From: Arthrobacter sp. D5-1
GTDB taxonomy: Bacteria; Actinomycetota; Actinomycetes; Actinomycetales; Micrococcaceae
Direction of reading: 5' to 3'
Length of the DNA: 64,000 nucleotides
Assembly: GCF_017357425.1 (NCBI RefSeq)
Contig: NZ_CP014571.1
Coordinates: forward strand, 1,054,001-1,118,000
Below the pieces are notes generated by a model that was given only the letters and a program-made list of their open reading frames with translations, did no database searches and had not been told where the DNA came from. The translations under genes were made by a program, and so were the position numbers. Position 1 is the first letter of the stretch; the number at the start of each line of letters is the position of its first letter. Below, piece by piece: positions 21,900 through 30,149 of this stretch.

Positions 21900-22699
21900 C
21901 GGTGGTGGCCCGCTGGCTGAGCCGCCGTTCAACCTCGATAGCTGGAGGATCGACGTCGGCAATATGACAGGACGCCTGGGATCTGTAGATCTCAACCATG
22001 AGGTTGCCCGGCTTATCGCGGACCGGGTTCGTGAGATCAACCCGAACGCGGCCCTGCTGGCGGCGGAATCCACGGCCGACGCCGCCCCCGATTTCACTGG
22101 CGAGCACTGGCCAGGCGCCATGACCTACTCCAACCTCACCCGCCCGCTGTGGTCCGTGGCTCGCCAAGGACGCCCCCAACATCAACTTCTGTGGCTCGCC
22201 CCAAACAGGGCCGCACAGGATCGACGCCGAGGACTTCCTCGCGACGCACCAGGACCTCGCCGCGGGATTTAGCTGGAGTGTGCGACAAAACAACATGAGC
22301 GCACTGAACACGCACGACACGGCGCGGGCGGGAACGGTCATGATCGACGGCGGCCCGGACGTGGGCGCCGCGCTCACCTTCTGCCTGCCGGGGGTGCCCG
22401 TGGTGTTCGCCGGTGACGAGTTCGGCTTGGAAGGGTTCAAGGGGTTGGCCTTTGTTCGGGAAACGGCAGAGTCTTCAGTACTGGTGTTCGTCACGAGGGA
22501 GGCCGCCGACATTGTCCTCGACAACTCGGTTCTCAGCGACGCGCAGCTCGAAGCGTTGCTTGCATCGCCGCTGCACCGCTCCGGAACAGTGACGTCGGCA
22601 CCTGCCCAGCCAGCCGGCGTCGAGGGTGTCTATCTACGCGCCGACGGCATCTCTGCCGGGATCTGGGAGCTGCCCGGAACGGTGATCCCCGCCGGGTAG
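21900..22699 (+). pseudogene. Decayed GH13 glycoside hydrolase gene
   Basis: Translated pieces resemble the C-terminal half of a GH13 maltodextrin-active enzyme. The first frame gives FNLDSWRIDVGNMTGRLG and AALLAAESTAD; after a frameshift near 22155-22165 the second frame gives WLAKDAPNINFCGSPQTG and RQNNMSALNTHDTARAG, which includes the H-D motif. The stretch then jumps from FAGDEFGLEGFKG straight to LAFVRETAESSVLVF, so an internal segment is missing, and the whole N-terminal half is gone. The remnant ends at the TAG near 22699. It is divergent from the intact alpha-glucosidase, suggesting a former two-enzyme locus. Confidence 0.75.
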
Positions 22700-22811
22700 C
22701 AGGTGGGTGTGGCCGTGCTCTGCCGTTCTGTGCTGGCTAGACTGTGAGCACCAAAACACTGCGAAGACTGCCGGTTTGGCGTGTCCGCGGTGCGTACGTG
22801 GAGGGACCACT

Positions 22812-24275
22812 GTGTCGGACGAAACGGCTATGGCCGGAACATCAGCGGAAAGCATCACTGGCAGGACGACGGGCCATCGGGAAGCCTCCCAGCCCACAAC
22901 TGGGCGGCAGCTGTTCCTGAAGGAGCTCGCAGCCGGACTACGTGCCGGGCAGGTGGCAGGGGATGAAGAAACCCTCACCGTGTACTCCGTCGATCAAGGA
23001 CCACTGCTGGAGCGGCACCTGCCGCTCGCCGTCGTCTGGGCGGAATCGGTGGAGGACGTCCAGCACATCGTTCGCAGCTGCGCCGCGCACCGGATTCCTA
23101 TCGTGGCCAGGGGAGCAGGCACCGGTGTGTCCGGCGGAGCCCATGCCACGGAAGGCTGCATCGTCCTGAGCCTTGTACGGATGACCCGCATCCTGGACCT
23201 CAACCCGGACGACGAGACCGCCGTCGTCGAGCCCGGCGTCATCAACGCCGATCTGAACGCTGCCGCCGCAGAGCACGGCCTCATGTATGCGCCTGACCCC
23301 GCAAGCTACAAAATGTCCACCATCGGTGGCAACGTGGCCACCAATGCCGGGGGACTGCGATGCGCTAAATATGGCGTCACAAGGGACTCCGTGCTGGCAC
23401 TCGACGTCGTCATGGCTGATGGCTCGTTGATGCACACCGGACACCAGACCTTTAAGGGAGTTGCCGGCTACGACCTCACCGCGCTGCTGGTGGGCTCCGA
23501 AGGGACGCTGGGGATTGTGGTGGGCGTGACCGTCCGCCTGAAGTACCTGCCGCGAGAGGTCCACACCATTGCGGCGTTCTACCAGGACTTCCGCAGCGCG
23601 GCCGCCGGAGTGCTCGCCGTGGGCAAGGCCCGGGTCCAGCCGGCCATCATGGAACTGCTGGATAACGGAACCCTGGTGCAGTTGGATGAAATGCATGGAG
23701 GTGACCTCCAGACCCGTGGCAAGTCGCTGCTCCTGATCCAGACCGATGGCTTCGGCGCGGCTGCGGAAGCGGACGTGGTGCGGCAAGTGCTGGCCGCAGG
23801 CGGCGCAACGGTGACCACCGAGGCCAGCGAGGAAGCCGAGATGCTGGTGGAACTGCGACGCAACAGCCGGGGCGCGGAAGTGGATGACGAATTCAGGGTT
23901 GGCGAGGACATCGCCGTGCCACGATCGCGGTTGGTGGACTTCGTGGCCGAGCTCGAGGCCATGGCGGCCCGCTTCAGCGTGATGCTTAAGGTGGTGGCGC
24001 ACGCCGGAGACGGCAATCTGCACCCGACGTTCTGGATGGAACGTGTGGACCCTGTTACCGATGCGGCTGCTTTGGAGCGGCTCAACGCGGCGTTGGATGA
24101 ATCCATCCGGATAGGCCTCGAAATGGGTGGCACCATCACCGGAGAGCACGGCGTGGGGCAATACAAACTGCGCTGGCTGGGCCTGGAACAACCGGAGCCC
24201 GTGCGGGAGTTGCAGCGGCGGATCAAGGAGCTGTTCGATCCGCAGGGAATCCTGAATCCGGGAAAGGCAATTTAG
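22812..24275 (+). CDS. glcD: FAD-linked oxidase, glycolate oxidase subunit GlcD type
   Basis: This 487-residue flavoprotein belongs to the GlcD/D-lactate dehydrogenase family, which oxidises 2-hydroxy acids. The FAD-binding PCMH domain is visible in PIVARGAGTGVSGGAHATEG and in MSTIGGNVATNAGGLRCAKYG; the C-terminal domain ends with HAGDGNLHPTFW and TGEHGVGQYKLRWL, the usual GlcD signature. The frame is open further upstream, but the GTG at 22812 with GAGGGA ahead gives normal length. No glcE or glcF lies beside it, so the electron acceptor and exact substrate (glycolate, lactate or other) are open. Confidence 0.88.
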   Translation: MSDETAMAGTSAESITGRTTGHREASQPTTGRQLFLKELAAGLRAGQVAGDEETLTVYSVDQGPLLERHLPLAVVWAESVEDVQHIVRSCAAHRIPIVARGAGTGVSGGAHATEGCIVLSLVRMTRILDLNPDDETAVVEPGVINADLNAAAAEHGLMYAPDPASYKMSTIGGNVATNAGGLRCAKYGVTRDSVLALDVVMADGSLMHTGHQTFKGVAGYDLTALLVGSEGTLGIVVGVTVRLKYLPREVHTIAAFYQDFRSAAAGVLAVGKARVQPAIMELLDNGTLVQLDEMHGGDLQTRGKSLLLIQTDGFGAAAEADVVRQVLAAGGATVTTEASEEAEMLVELRRNSRGAEVDDEFRVGEDIAVPRSRLVDFVAELEAMAARFSVMLKVVAHAGDGNLHPTFWMERVDPVTDAAALERLNAALDESIRIGLEMGGTITGEHGVGQYKLRWLGLEQPEPVRELQRRIKELFDPQGILNPGKAI

Positions 24276-24373
24276 GTCTTCTGGTATTCCAAAAGGTCCA
24301 TGCGGCCTGCCTGTCACATCTGATCAGCTAAATTACCTGCATTTACTTCCCACCATTCTCCCCCTAGGCTTAC

Positions 24374-24385
24374 TTGGTATACCAA
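24374..24385. promoter_or_regulatory. GntR-type operator upstream of the CynX-like transporter
   Basis: TTGGTATACCAA is a perfect 12-bp palindrome of the kind bound by FCD-type GntR regulators. It lies 21 bp before the transporter start. A related site, sharing TATACCAAAGT, lies ahead of the GntR/amidohydrolase pair at 29333. Confidence 0.6.
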
Positions 24386-24405
24386 AGTTGCTATGAGGAG
24401 AAGAT

Positions 24406-25740
24406 GTGCGCGAGAAGCGGCAGGCCCGGGTTGGAGCAAGTCCGAGGTTGATGACGGGCTTGGTGCTGCTTGCGCTGGTCATGGTGTCCATCAATCTCCG
24501 GCCCGCCATCACCACCATCGCCGGTGTGATGGGCCAGATTCCGGACGTCTTCGCCCTTGACCCCGCACTGCTGCCGCTCCTGGGAACCTTGCCGGTCCTG
24601 GCGTTCGGAATCTCCGGGCCGATGGGACCCTGGCTGGCTCGGCGATTCGGAACCGGTCCAGCGGTGGCCATTGCGCTCACCGCCTTGGCCGCCGCGCTGG
24701 TCCTCCGGGCCACAGTCCCGGCGCTCTTGCTGCCGGGCACCTTCGTTGCAGGCATGGCGATCATGACAGCCAGCGTGCTGGTTCCGCAGATCGTCAAAGC
24801 CAACCGGGGCACAGGCTGGTGGACAGGGCTCTGCACCATGGGCTTTGGACTGGGGGCCGCGCTGGGGGCCGGCCTGGTTCAACCTCTCCAGCAGTCCTTT
24901 GGGGGGAGCCTGGCCGGGGCGCTGGCTGTGTGGGCGGTGCCGGCACTCTTCGGAGCTGTCCTCATCCAGCGCACCGGAAGACGCCCGACGGCGGCACTGG
25001 CTGCCGCGGGCAAAGCCACCTCAGCGGCGGGGGACGCTTCGACGCCGCGGTGGGATGCGGCGTCGTCCGCTGTTGTCCCCCCCGCACCCGCTATGCCCCT
25101 GCGGAAGCAGCGCACAGCCTGGGCGGTGACGGCATTCTTCGGGCTCCAGGCGATGCTTTACTTTGCCATCACATCCTGGCTGGCCGTGTACCTGGTGTCC
25201 CGGGGGCTCGCGTCCGCGGACGCTGCAGCGCTCTTGGCCTGGTTCAGTCTCGCGGGGCTCCCGGCCAGTCTGCTGGCCCCGGTCCTTGCCAGCCGACCGG
25301 CCATTCTGCGCTGGATGGCTCCGGGACTTGGCGTGCTGGTGGCCGTGGCACTGCTCGGTGTTCTGGTGGCACCAGCGGAGCTTCAGTTCCTTGCTGTCGG
25401 GGTGCTGGGAATCGTCCAGAGCGCCGGATTCGGGCTGGCCATGGCCCTGGTGGTGATTCGCTCGGCCGGGCCGCAATCCGCGGGACGATTGTCCGCCATG
25501 AGCCAGGGATTTGGGTTCGCTGCGGCGTCGCTCGGTCCACTCGGAGCGGGGCTTCTGCACTCCATGACAGGCGGGTGGGAAGCAACGTTCTGCGCGCTCG
25601 CGGCCGAGGCTGTGGTGCTGGCAGGCGCTGGCTTCTTTGCCATCCGGGGGCCGTTGGTGCGGGTGGATGAGGTTGGGCTGGTTGCGGAGCGTGACATGTC
25701 CACAATAGGCGTGGCAGGAACGAACCCCGCCGCGAGATAG
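24406..25740 (+). CDS. MFS transporter of the CynX/NimT family
   Basis: A 444-residue inner-membrane transporter with about 12 hydrophobic segments. The first segment, LVLLALVMVSINLRPAIT, has the SxNLRP signature of the cyanate/2-nitroimidazole (CynX/NimT/YycB) group. The GTG start follows GAGGAGAAG closely. A GntR-type palindrome sits at the promoter and matches one beside the cytosine-deaminase-like amidohydrolase 5 kb away, so it may carry that enzyme's substrate or product. The last ~16 codons lie antisense to the remains of a GNAT gene, suggesting that the natural C-terminus was replaced by a deletion. Confidence 0.87.
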   Translation: MREKRQARVGASPRLMTGLVLLALVMVSINLRPAITTIAGVMGQIPDVFALDPALLPLLGTLPVLAFGISGPMGPWLARRFGTGPAVAIALTALAAALVLRATVPALLLPGTFVAGMAIMTASVLVPQIVKANRGTGWWTGLCTMGFGLGAALGAGLVQPLQQSFGGSLAGALAVWAVPALFGAVLIQRTGRRPTAALAAAGKATSAAGDASTPRWDAASSAVVPPAPAMPLRKQRTAWAVTAFFGLQAMLYFAITSWLAVYLVSRGLASADAAALLAWFSLAGLPASLLAPVLASRPAILRWMAPGLGVLVAVALLGVLVAPAELQFLAVGVLGIVQSAGFGLAMALVVIRSAGPQSAGRLSAMSQGFGFAAASLGPLGAGLLHSMTGGWEATFCALAAEAVVLAGAGFFAIRGPLVRVDEVGLVAERDMSTIGVAGTNPAAR

Positions 25741-26097
25741 GTTGCCAGAGCGCCCTTGTTGGCGCCTTCTGCGGCCACCACCACACTGGAGGAACCCATC
25801 TTCCGCAGTACAGCGGCTCCCGGCGGGGGTGATCTCCGCCCCCTAACCGCGCCCACGATAGTCCATGTGCACGCCCAAATGCGCAATGGGGCCGGGACGC
25901 CCTGACCCGGCAGACCATACAGTGGTCACCGCGACGGCCTTGCCGCTCTCATCGAAGGCGACGAGGCTACGGGATATCTCTGCCAAGGGCCCTGAGGTCA
26001 TGGTCAGCCATCGATTGACGAACGTCTGCCGCATTCCATCATCATGCAGAGGCTGAGAAGGACGAGTGAGCGATGTCCAAGCAGTCCGCAGCACCAC
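25690..26097 (-). pseudogene. Broken GNAT acetyltransferase gene
   Basis: One minus-strand frame gives VAFDESGKAVAVTTVW and AHLGVHMDYRGRG, the acetyl-CoA-binding motif, then hits TAG. In the next frame the protein resumes as AAVLRKMGSSSVVVAAEGAN and GALATYLAAGF, the C-terminal GNAT motif. A small deletion around 25825-25845 has therefore broken the gene. Its 3' end overlaps the final codons of the convergent transporter and has no clear stop of its own. Confidence 0.7.
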
Positions 26098-26146
26098 GGG
26101 CTTAAGGACAAGCAGCCGTTTCTGTGGATCGTGAGAGCATCATGGA

Positions 26147-26920
26147 GTGACCGACAGTACTTTGCTTGAATTGCCGCCCCTCTACGAGTCCCTGACCTGG
26201 CTTACCCCGCTGTCCGAGGAACGCGCCGCGCACCTTGTATCGTTCTTGTCCGCGCCGGCGCCGGCTGAAGTTCTGGACATGGGGTGCGGATGGGGTGAAC
26301 TACTACTTCGGGTTTTGACGGCGGCCCCGCAGGCACGGGGACGCGGAGTGGACAGTGCTGGCTCGTTCATCGACCGAGCCAGGCAACAAGCTGTGACTCG
26401 TGGGCTGCCCGGCAGGGCGAGGTTTGATTCGATGCCCGGGCTCGAGGTCCAGGATCGCCCTGCAGACGCTGTCATCTGCATCGGCGCGAGTCAGATCTGG
26501 GGGCCGCCGGTAGAGGACGCGCAGCCGCTCGACTACGCCGCGGCCCTGCGCGCCCTTCGAGCACTGGTGCTTCCCGGCGGCCGGCTCGTCTACGGCGAGG
26601 CAATCTGGGCGGCAACACCTCATCCGGCTGCCACCGCCCCTCTGGCCGGACGCGATGACGAGTACCTCACCCAAGATGCGTTACGCGAGCAGATCCGCGC
26701 CGCTGGTTTCGAGGTGGTGGACGAGGACCGGGCAAGCGTTCAGGAGTGGGATGTCTTCGAAGCCGGGTATCGCGGCAGGTTCACCCGTTGGCTGGAATCA
26801 CATGATGCCGATCATCCCGCCGCAGGGCAGGTCCGCCGGCGATATGAGGAACAGCGCGCCGCATATGAAGAGGGCTACCGGGGTGTACTCGGGATGGCGT
26901 ATTTCTGCCTAAGGGGCTAG
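26147..26920 (+). CDS. SAM-dependent methyltransferase
   Basis: A 257-residue class I methyltransferase. The SAM-binding motif I is EVLDMGCGWGELLLRVL (around residue 40), followed by an acidic residue in GVDSAGSFIDRARQQA and a post-motif LVLPGGRLVYGEAIW. The start is a GTG at 26147. It is a stand-alone gene with no informative neighbour, and the substrate is unknown. The C-terminal region, rich in Glu and Arg, resembles members annotated only as small-molecule methyltransferases. Confidence 0.82.
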   Translation: MTDSTLLELPPLYESLTWLTPLSEERAAHLVSFLSAPAPAEVLDMGCGWGELLLRVLTAAPQARGRGVDSAGSFIDRARQQAVTRGLPGRARFDSMPGLEVQDRPADAVICIGASQIWGPPVEDAQPLDYAAALRALRALVLPGGRLVYGEAIWAATPHPAATAPLAGRDDEYLTQDALREQIRAAGFEVVDEDRASVQEWDVFEAGYRGRFTRWLESHDADHPAAGQVRRRYEEQRAAYEEGYRGVLGMAYFCLRG

Positions 26921-26983
26921 GCGTCGGCTGCGCCCCTGGCCGAACCGGCGCTTCTTCCGATAAGTGGGCACCGGCCGGAGTTC

Positions 26984-27364
26984 TCAGTCGAGTACTACGA
27001 CGGAGCCGGCGAGCACTTGCCAGCGCCCGTCAATGATCCGCCATTCCCGGTGCCAGAGCAGCTGGATCTCGATCTGTGATCCGTTGATGTGGAGCACAGC
27101 GCGGGCAGTGGTGTCTGTTGTGCCGCTGCCGTCGGATTCGAGGGTGCGCCGGTTGGTTTCCTCGATTCGGGCAAAGTTGGTGGCCCCAGTGCGGTGTGCT
27201 TCCAGATCTGCCTTCTTGGTGAGGACGGTGCCCTCAGGGTCGATGAACTTCAGGTCATCGGAAATGAGCCGGTCCAACGCTTCAAGGTCACTCGCTCGCA
27301 TGGCATCCAGGAGTTCGTCTTCGGCGGCCTCCATTGTGCGGCCAGCATTGTCGTGGGTGGTCAC
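26984..27364 (-). CDS. SnoaL/NTF2-like (DUF4440) protein
   Basis: A 126-residue protein with the cone-shaped NTF2-like fold pattern: a helical start (EDELLDAMRASDLEALDRLIS), then DDLKFIDPEGTVLTKKADL and a beta-rich end closing with WREWRIIDGRWQVLA-like aromatic residues. DUF4440 proteins are usually small hydrolases, isomerases or binding proteins; nothing here points to one reaction. ATG at 27364. It converges with the methyltransferase gene. Confidence 0.75.
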   Translation of the reverse strand: MTTHDNAGRTMEAAEDELLDAMRASDLEALDRLISDDLKFIDPEGTVLTKKADLEAHRTGATNFARIEETNRRTLESDGSGTTDTTARAVLHINGSQIEIQLLWHREWRIIDGRWQVLAGSVVVLD

Positions 27365-27524
27365 ATCGAAACACTAGCAGCGCCTTGGGCTGGTGCCGCT
27401 GAAGGATGTCTGTCGAGATTGGCCTTCGCGCCCGCGTCATGACCGAGGAGCCGGCGCTACCCCAGCCCTCGTCCGGTAAGCCGTGGCCTGTTGAATGTCA
27501 GGGGCCCGGCGTATCCTCTGCGGT

Positions 27525-28013
27525 ATGACGACTTCACCAGCCGGGACCAATCAACCAGGCACGCCCGCCACGGAAATTCTTGAGACCAACCAGTGCTGGG
27601 AGCTCCTCCGCGGAGTCTCAGTGGGACGGCTTGCCGTCTGGGTGGACGACCACCCGGACATCTTCCCGGTGAACTACAAAGTGGACCACGGAACCATGGT
27701 GTTCCGGACGGGTGAAGGTACCAAGCTCCATGCCGCCCTCAGCGACGCCCCGGTGGCCATAGAGGCTGACGGCGTCAACGTCGAAACGGGCGTGGCGTGG
27801 AGTGTGGTGGTCAAGGGCCAAGCGGCCGCGGTGAAGCTTACCGAGGACGTCTTGGATACCGTCGGGCTTCTCCTGTTTCCGTGGGAGGCGGGGCAAAAGG
27901 ACCAGTTCATCCGTATCACCCCCACCACCGTGACGGGCCGCCGTTTCACGGTGACACCCCCGGTCACCTGGTGGACCCCGTTGGATGATGCGCCCACAGG
28001 GCGGAGCGAGTAG
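27525..28013 (+). CDS. Pyridoxamine 5'-phosphate oxidase-family flavoprotein
   Basis: A 162-residue protein of the split-barrel FMN-binding group. It starts with ILETNQCWELLRGVSVGRLA and continues with HPDIFPVNYKVDHGTMVFRT and the DAPVAIEADGV segment, typical of the actinobacterial PPOX/nitroimidazole-reductase-like proteins. Such proteins bind FMN, F420 or heme and are often redox enzymes of unknown substrate. The ATG at 27525 is preferred over an upstream GTG. Convergent with the amidohydrolase gene, two bases apart. Confidence 0.8.
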   Translation: MTTSPAGTNQPGTPATEILETNQCWELLRGVSVGRLAVWVDDHPDIFPVNYKVDHGTMVFRTGEGTKLHAALSDAPVAIEADGVNVETGVAWSVVVKGQAAAVKLTEDVLDTVGLLLFPWEAGQKDQFIRITPTTVTGRRFTVTPPVTWWTPLDDAPTGRSE

Positions 28014-28015
28014 CG

Positions 28016-29257
28016 CTAGGGTCGTCGCTGGACCAGTTCCAACTGGTCTGCCACCACCTGGCCGGCATGGATCACCGTGCGGTCCTTGCCCCGGTCCATC
28101 ACAGTGGAGGCCACCGTTTCGCCGTCCACCAGCAGCAGTTCCGCTGGGTCGCCAACCTCGACGCCGGGACGGTGGGCAGTGTTCTTGAGCCGGGTCGCGT
28201 TGGGGTCAAGGATGCTGGCGCCGCCGATGGTGGCGATGGCCAGGCAGTGTTCGATCAGCTCGTCCTTGCGGAAACCGTGAGTGAAGGCGAGTTGCCAGGT
28301 GCGGTCCAGCATGTCGGTGTTGCCGTACGGGGACCAGTAATCACGCTGTCCGTCCTCGCCCAAGCCCAATCGGACCCCGGCCTCGGTGAGGAGCGGGATG
28401 GGCAGTTGGCCGGCAGCGGACGGAGCAACCGATGCGAGGGAAACATCCAATTCCGCGAACGCATCAATCAGCCTGCGGGTGGTGGCCTCGCTGACGCTGC
28501 CCAGCTGGTAGGCGTGGGACATGGTCACCTTGCCCTGCATACCCAGCGCGCGCGTGCGCTCAAGCACCAGCTCCGTGCTGAACACACCCAGCTCGCCCGG
28601 TTCGTGGAGGTGGATATCGATGGGAACCTGGTACTTCTCCGCCAGGCCGAAGACGATGTCGAGGTGCTTCGCCGGGTCCCGGTCCAGCGTGCAGGGATCG
28701 ATGCCACCCATCACGTTGGCCCCGGCTTTCAAGGCCTCTTCCATAAGCACAACAGTGCCCGCTTCAAGCAACAGTCCAGCCTGCGGGAAAGCGATGATGT
28801 CCACCGAAGCCTGACCGGCAAACTTCTCCTTGGCGGCAGCAACGGCGTCGAAACGCTCCAGCCTGCAGTCCACATCCACCTGCGCATAGGAACGTACGCG
28901 GGTGGTGCCCCTCGCGATCATCCGCCCCAGAGTGTCATTCACCCGATCCTGCAGCGGGACCTCGGCGTTGCGCCAGTTCTGACGGTCGTTCATCATCATG
29001 GTCCACACGCCCGGACCGCCGGTGTGCTCACGGAAAGGCAAGCCGATCCGGGTGGAATCGAGGTGTACGTGGACGTCGGAGAACGACGGGAGCAGAATCC
29101 GGCCGCGGCCTTCAACCACGGTTGTGTCGCCCGGGACAACGGTGGCAGGGTCATGCGGCTTCACGGCGGTGATCTTGCCGCCTCCTTCGGCGGCAACGAG
29201 GGTTACGTCGCTCAGTGATTGCCCCCAAGGGCGGACGGCGCGGATCAGGGTGTTCAA
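28016..29257 (-). CDS. Cytosine deaminase-like amidohydrolase
   Basis: A 413-residue metal-dependent hydrolase. The metal-binding motif is LPSFSDVHVHLDS, with further ligands in IDIHLHEPGELG, SHAYQLG and the Asp in LGLGEDGQRDYWSPYG, matching the cytosine deaminase/isocytosine deaminase branch of the amidohydrolase superfamily. The start is a TTG at 29257 with AAGGGAG about seven bases upstream; a longer open frame reaches 29365 but runs into the operator. It diverges from a GntR/FCD regulator, which probably controls it. The substrate may be a pyrimidine or another cyclic amidine and is not certain. Confidence 0.85.
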   Translation of the reverse strand: MNTLIRAVRPWGQSLSDVTLVAAEGGGKITAVKPHDPATVVPGDTTVVEGRGRILLPSFSDVHVHLDSTRIGLPFREHTGGPGVWTMMMNDRQNWRNAEVPLQDRVNDTLGRMIARGTTRVRSYAQVDVDCRLERFDAVAAAKEKFAGQASVDIIAFPQAGLLLEAGTVVLMEEALKAGANVMGGIDPCTLDRDPAKHLDIVFGLAEKYQVPIDIHLHEPGELGVFSTELVLERTRALGMQGKVTMSHAYQLGSVSEATTRRLIDAFAELDVSLASVAPSAAGQLPIPLLTEAGVRLGLGEDGQRDYWSPYGNTDMLDRTWQLAFTHGFRKDELIEHCLAIATIGGASILDPNATRLKNTAHRPGVEVGDPAELLLVDGETVASTVMDRGKDRTVIHAGQVVADQLELVQRRP

Positions 29258-29332
29258 TGGTTGCTCCCTTGGTGGCCGCCCCTGTTCAACATCGACTCGA
29301 CGAAGACAGTGAAAGCGGATGCTGTGAAATTC

Positions 29333-29345
29333 TTGTATACCAAAG
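29333..29345. promoter_or_regulatory. GntR-type operator between amidohydrolase and regulator
   Basis: CTTGTATACCAAAGT matches the palindrome at 24374 over TATACCAAAGT but lacks one base in the left half. It lies between the divergent amidohydrolase and GntR genes, where an autoregulatory site is expected. Confidence 0.5.
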
Positions 29346-29384
29346 TACCGTAGGGCTAGCGTCACTCAAAGGACTGGCGTCGGC

Positions 29385-30086
29385 ATGAAAGGAAGTTCGA
29401 CAGTGGCTGAGGCGATGCCGGGTACCGGAAACGGCCGTGATGATGAGGCCCGCGCGGAAAACGTCTACCAACTGGTGTTGGAAGGCATTGTCACGGGTAC
29501 CTACGCGCAGGGCATGCGTTTACGCGAACGCGAACTTTCCGAGCTCTACAACGTGTCCCGCATACCGGTCCGGGAAGCCATCCAGCGCTTGGAGCAGGAC
29601 GGTTTTGTCGCAACGTTCCCGCGCCGTGGTGCCGTGGTGCGCCAACTGACACTCACGGATGTCAATGAGCTCTTCGATATCCGGCTGTGCCTTGAAACCT
29701 TCGCCGCGCGCATGGCTGCCACCCGTGTTGCCGAAGGCAGCGATGGCGGACGACTCGAAGAACTCATGGAAGCGTCCAAGACTGCCATCGACGAGGAGCG
29801 GACAGACGACGTTGCCGTCATCAGCGCCAAGTTGCACGCCGAAATCGTCCGCCTGTCCGGCAACCGGCTCCTGATCGAATCCGTGAAGCCCCTCTTTGGC
29901 CGGATGCGTTGGATCTTCGGGCTGGCCCACAACCGCAGCAACGAACTCCAACGCGACGAGCACACGGAACTGTGCAATGCGATTCTGAAAGGCCGGCCGG
30001 ACCTGGCTTACTCGCTGGCATACTCGCACATCGAGCTGGGGCGGGAACCAGTCCTGGCCGGCCTCGCCGAAACCCTGGAACCGTAG
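29385..30086 (+). CDS. GntR-family regulator with FCD domain
   Basis: A 233-residue DNA-binding regulator. The winged helix-turn-helix covers YQLVLEGIVTGTYAQGMRLR and the VSRIPVREAIQRLEQDGFV stretch (about residues 26-80); the FCD ligand domain follows with ELFDIRLCLETFAARMAA and the metal-binding His in KLHAEIVRLSGN. A GTG at 29403 has the better ribosome site (AAGGAAG seven bases before) and would give 227 residues. It likely represses the divergent amidohydrolase and, through the matching palindrome, the transporter at 24.4 kb. Confidence 0.88.
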   Translation: MKGSSTVAEAMPGTGNGRDDEARAENVYQLVLEGIVTGTYAQGMRLRERELSELYNVSRIPVREAIQRLEQDGFVATFPRRGAVVRQLTLTDVNELFDIRLCLETFAARMAATRVAEGSDGGRLEELMEASKTAIDEERTDDVAVISAKLHAEIVRLSGNRLLIESVKPLFGRMRWIFGLAHNRSNELQRDEHTELCNAILKGRPDLAYSLAYSHIELGREPVLAGLAETLEP

Positions 30087-30097
30087 TAGTTAAAGAG

Positions 30098-30133
30098 CTC
30101 GACGTCGGCACTCACCTGAGTGCCGACGTCGAG
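30098..30133. terminator. Bidirectional terminator
   Basis: A perfect 17-bp inverted repeat (30098-30114 with 30117-30133) sits between the convergent GntR and DUF4032 genes, with short T-rich flanks on both strands. It probably ends both transcripts. Confidence 0.75.
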
Positions 30134-30149
30134 TTCGTCTCACCGTGTG

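Noticed and set aside
21751..22524. A minus-strand 257-codon frame over the GH13 relic
   Set aside because: The plus strand clearly shows broken GH13 sequence; the minus frame has no motif.
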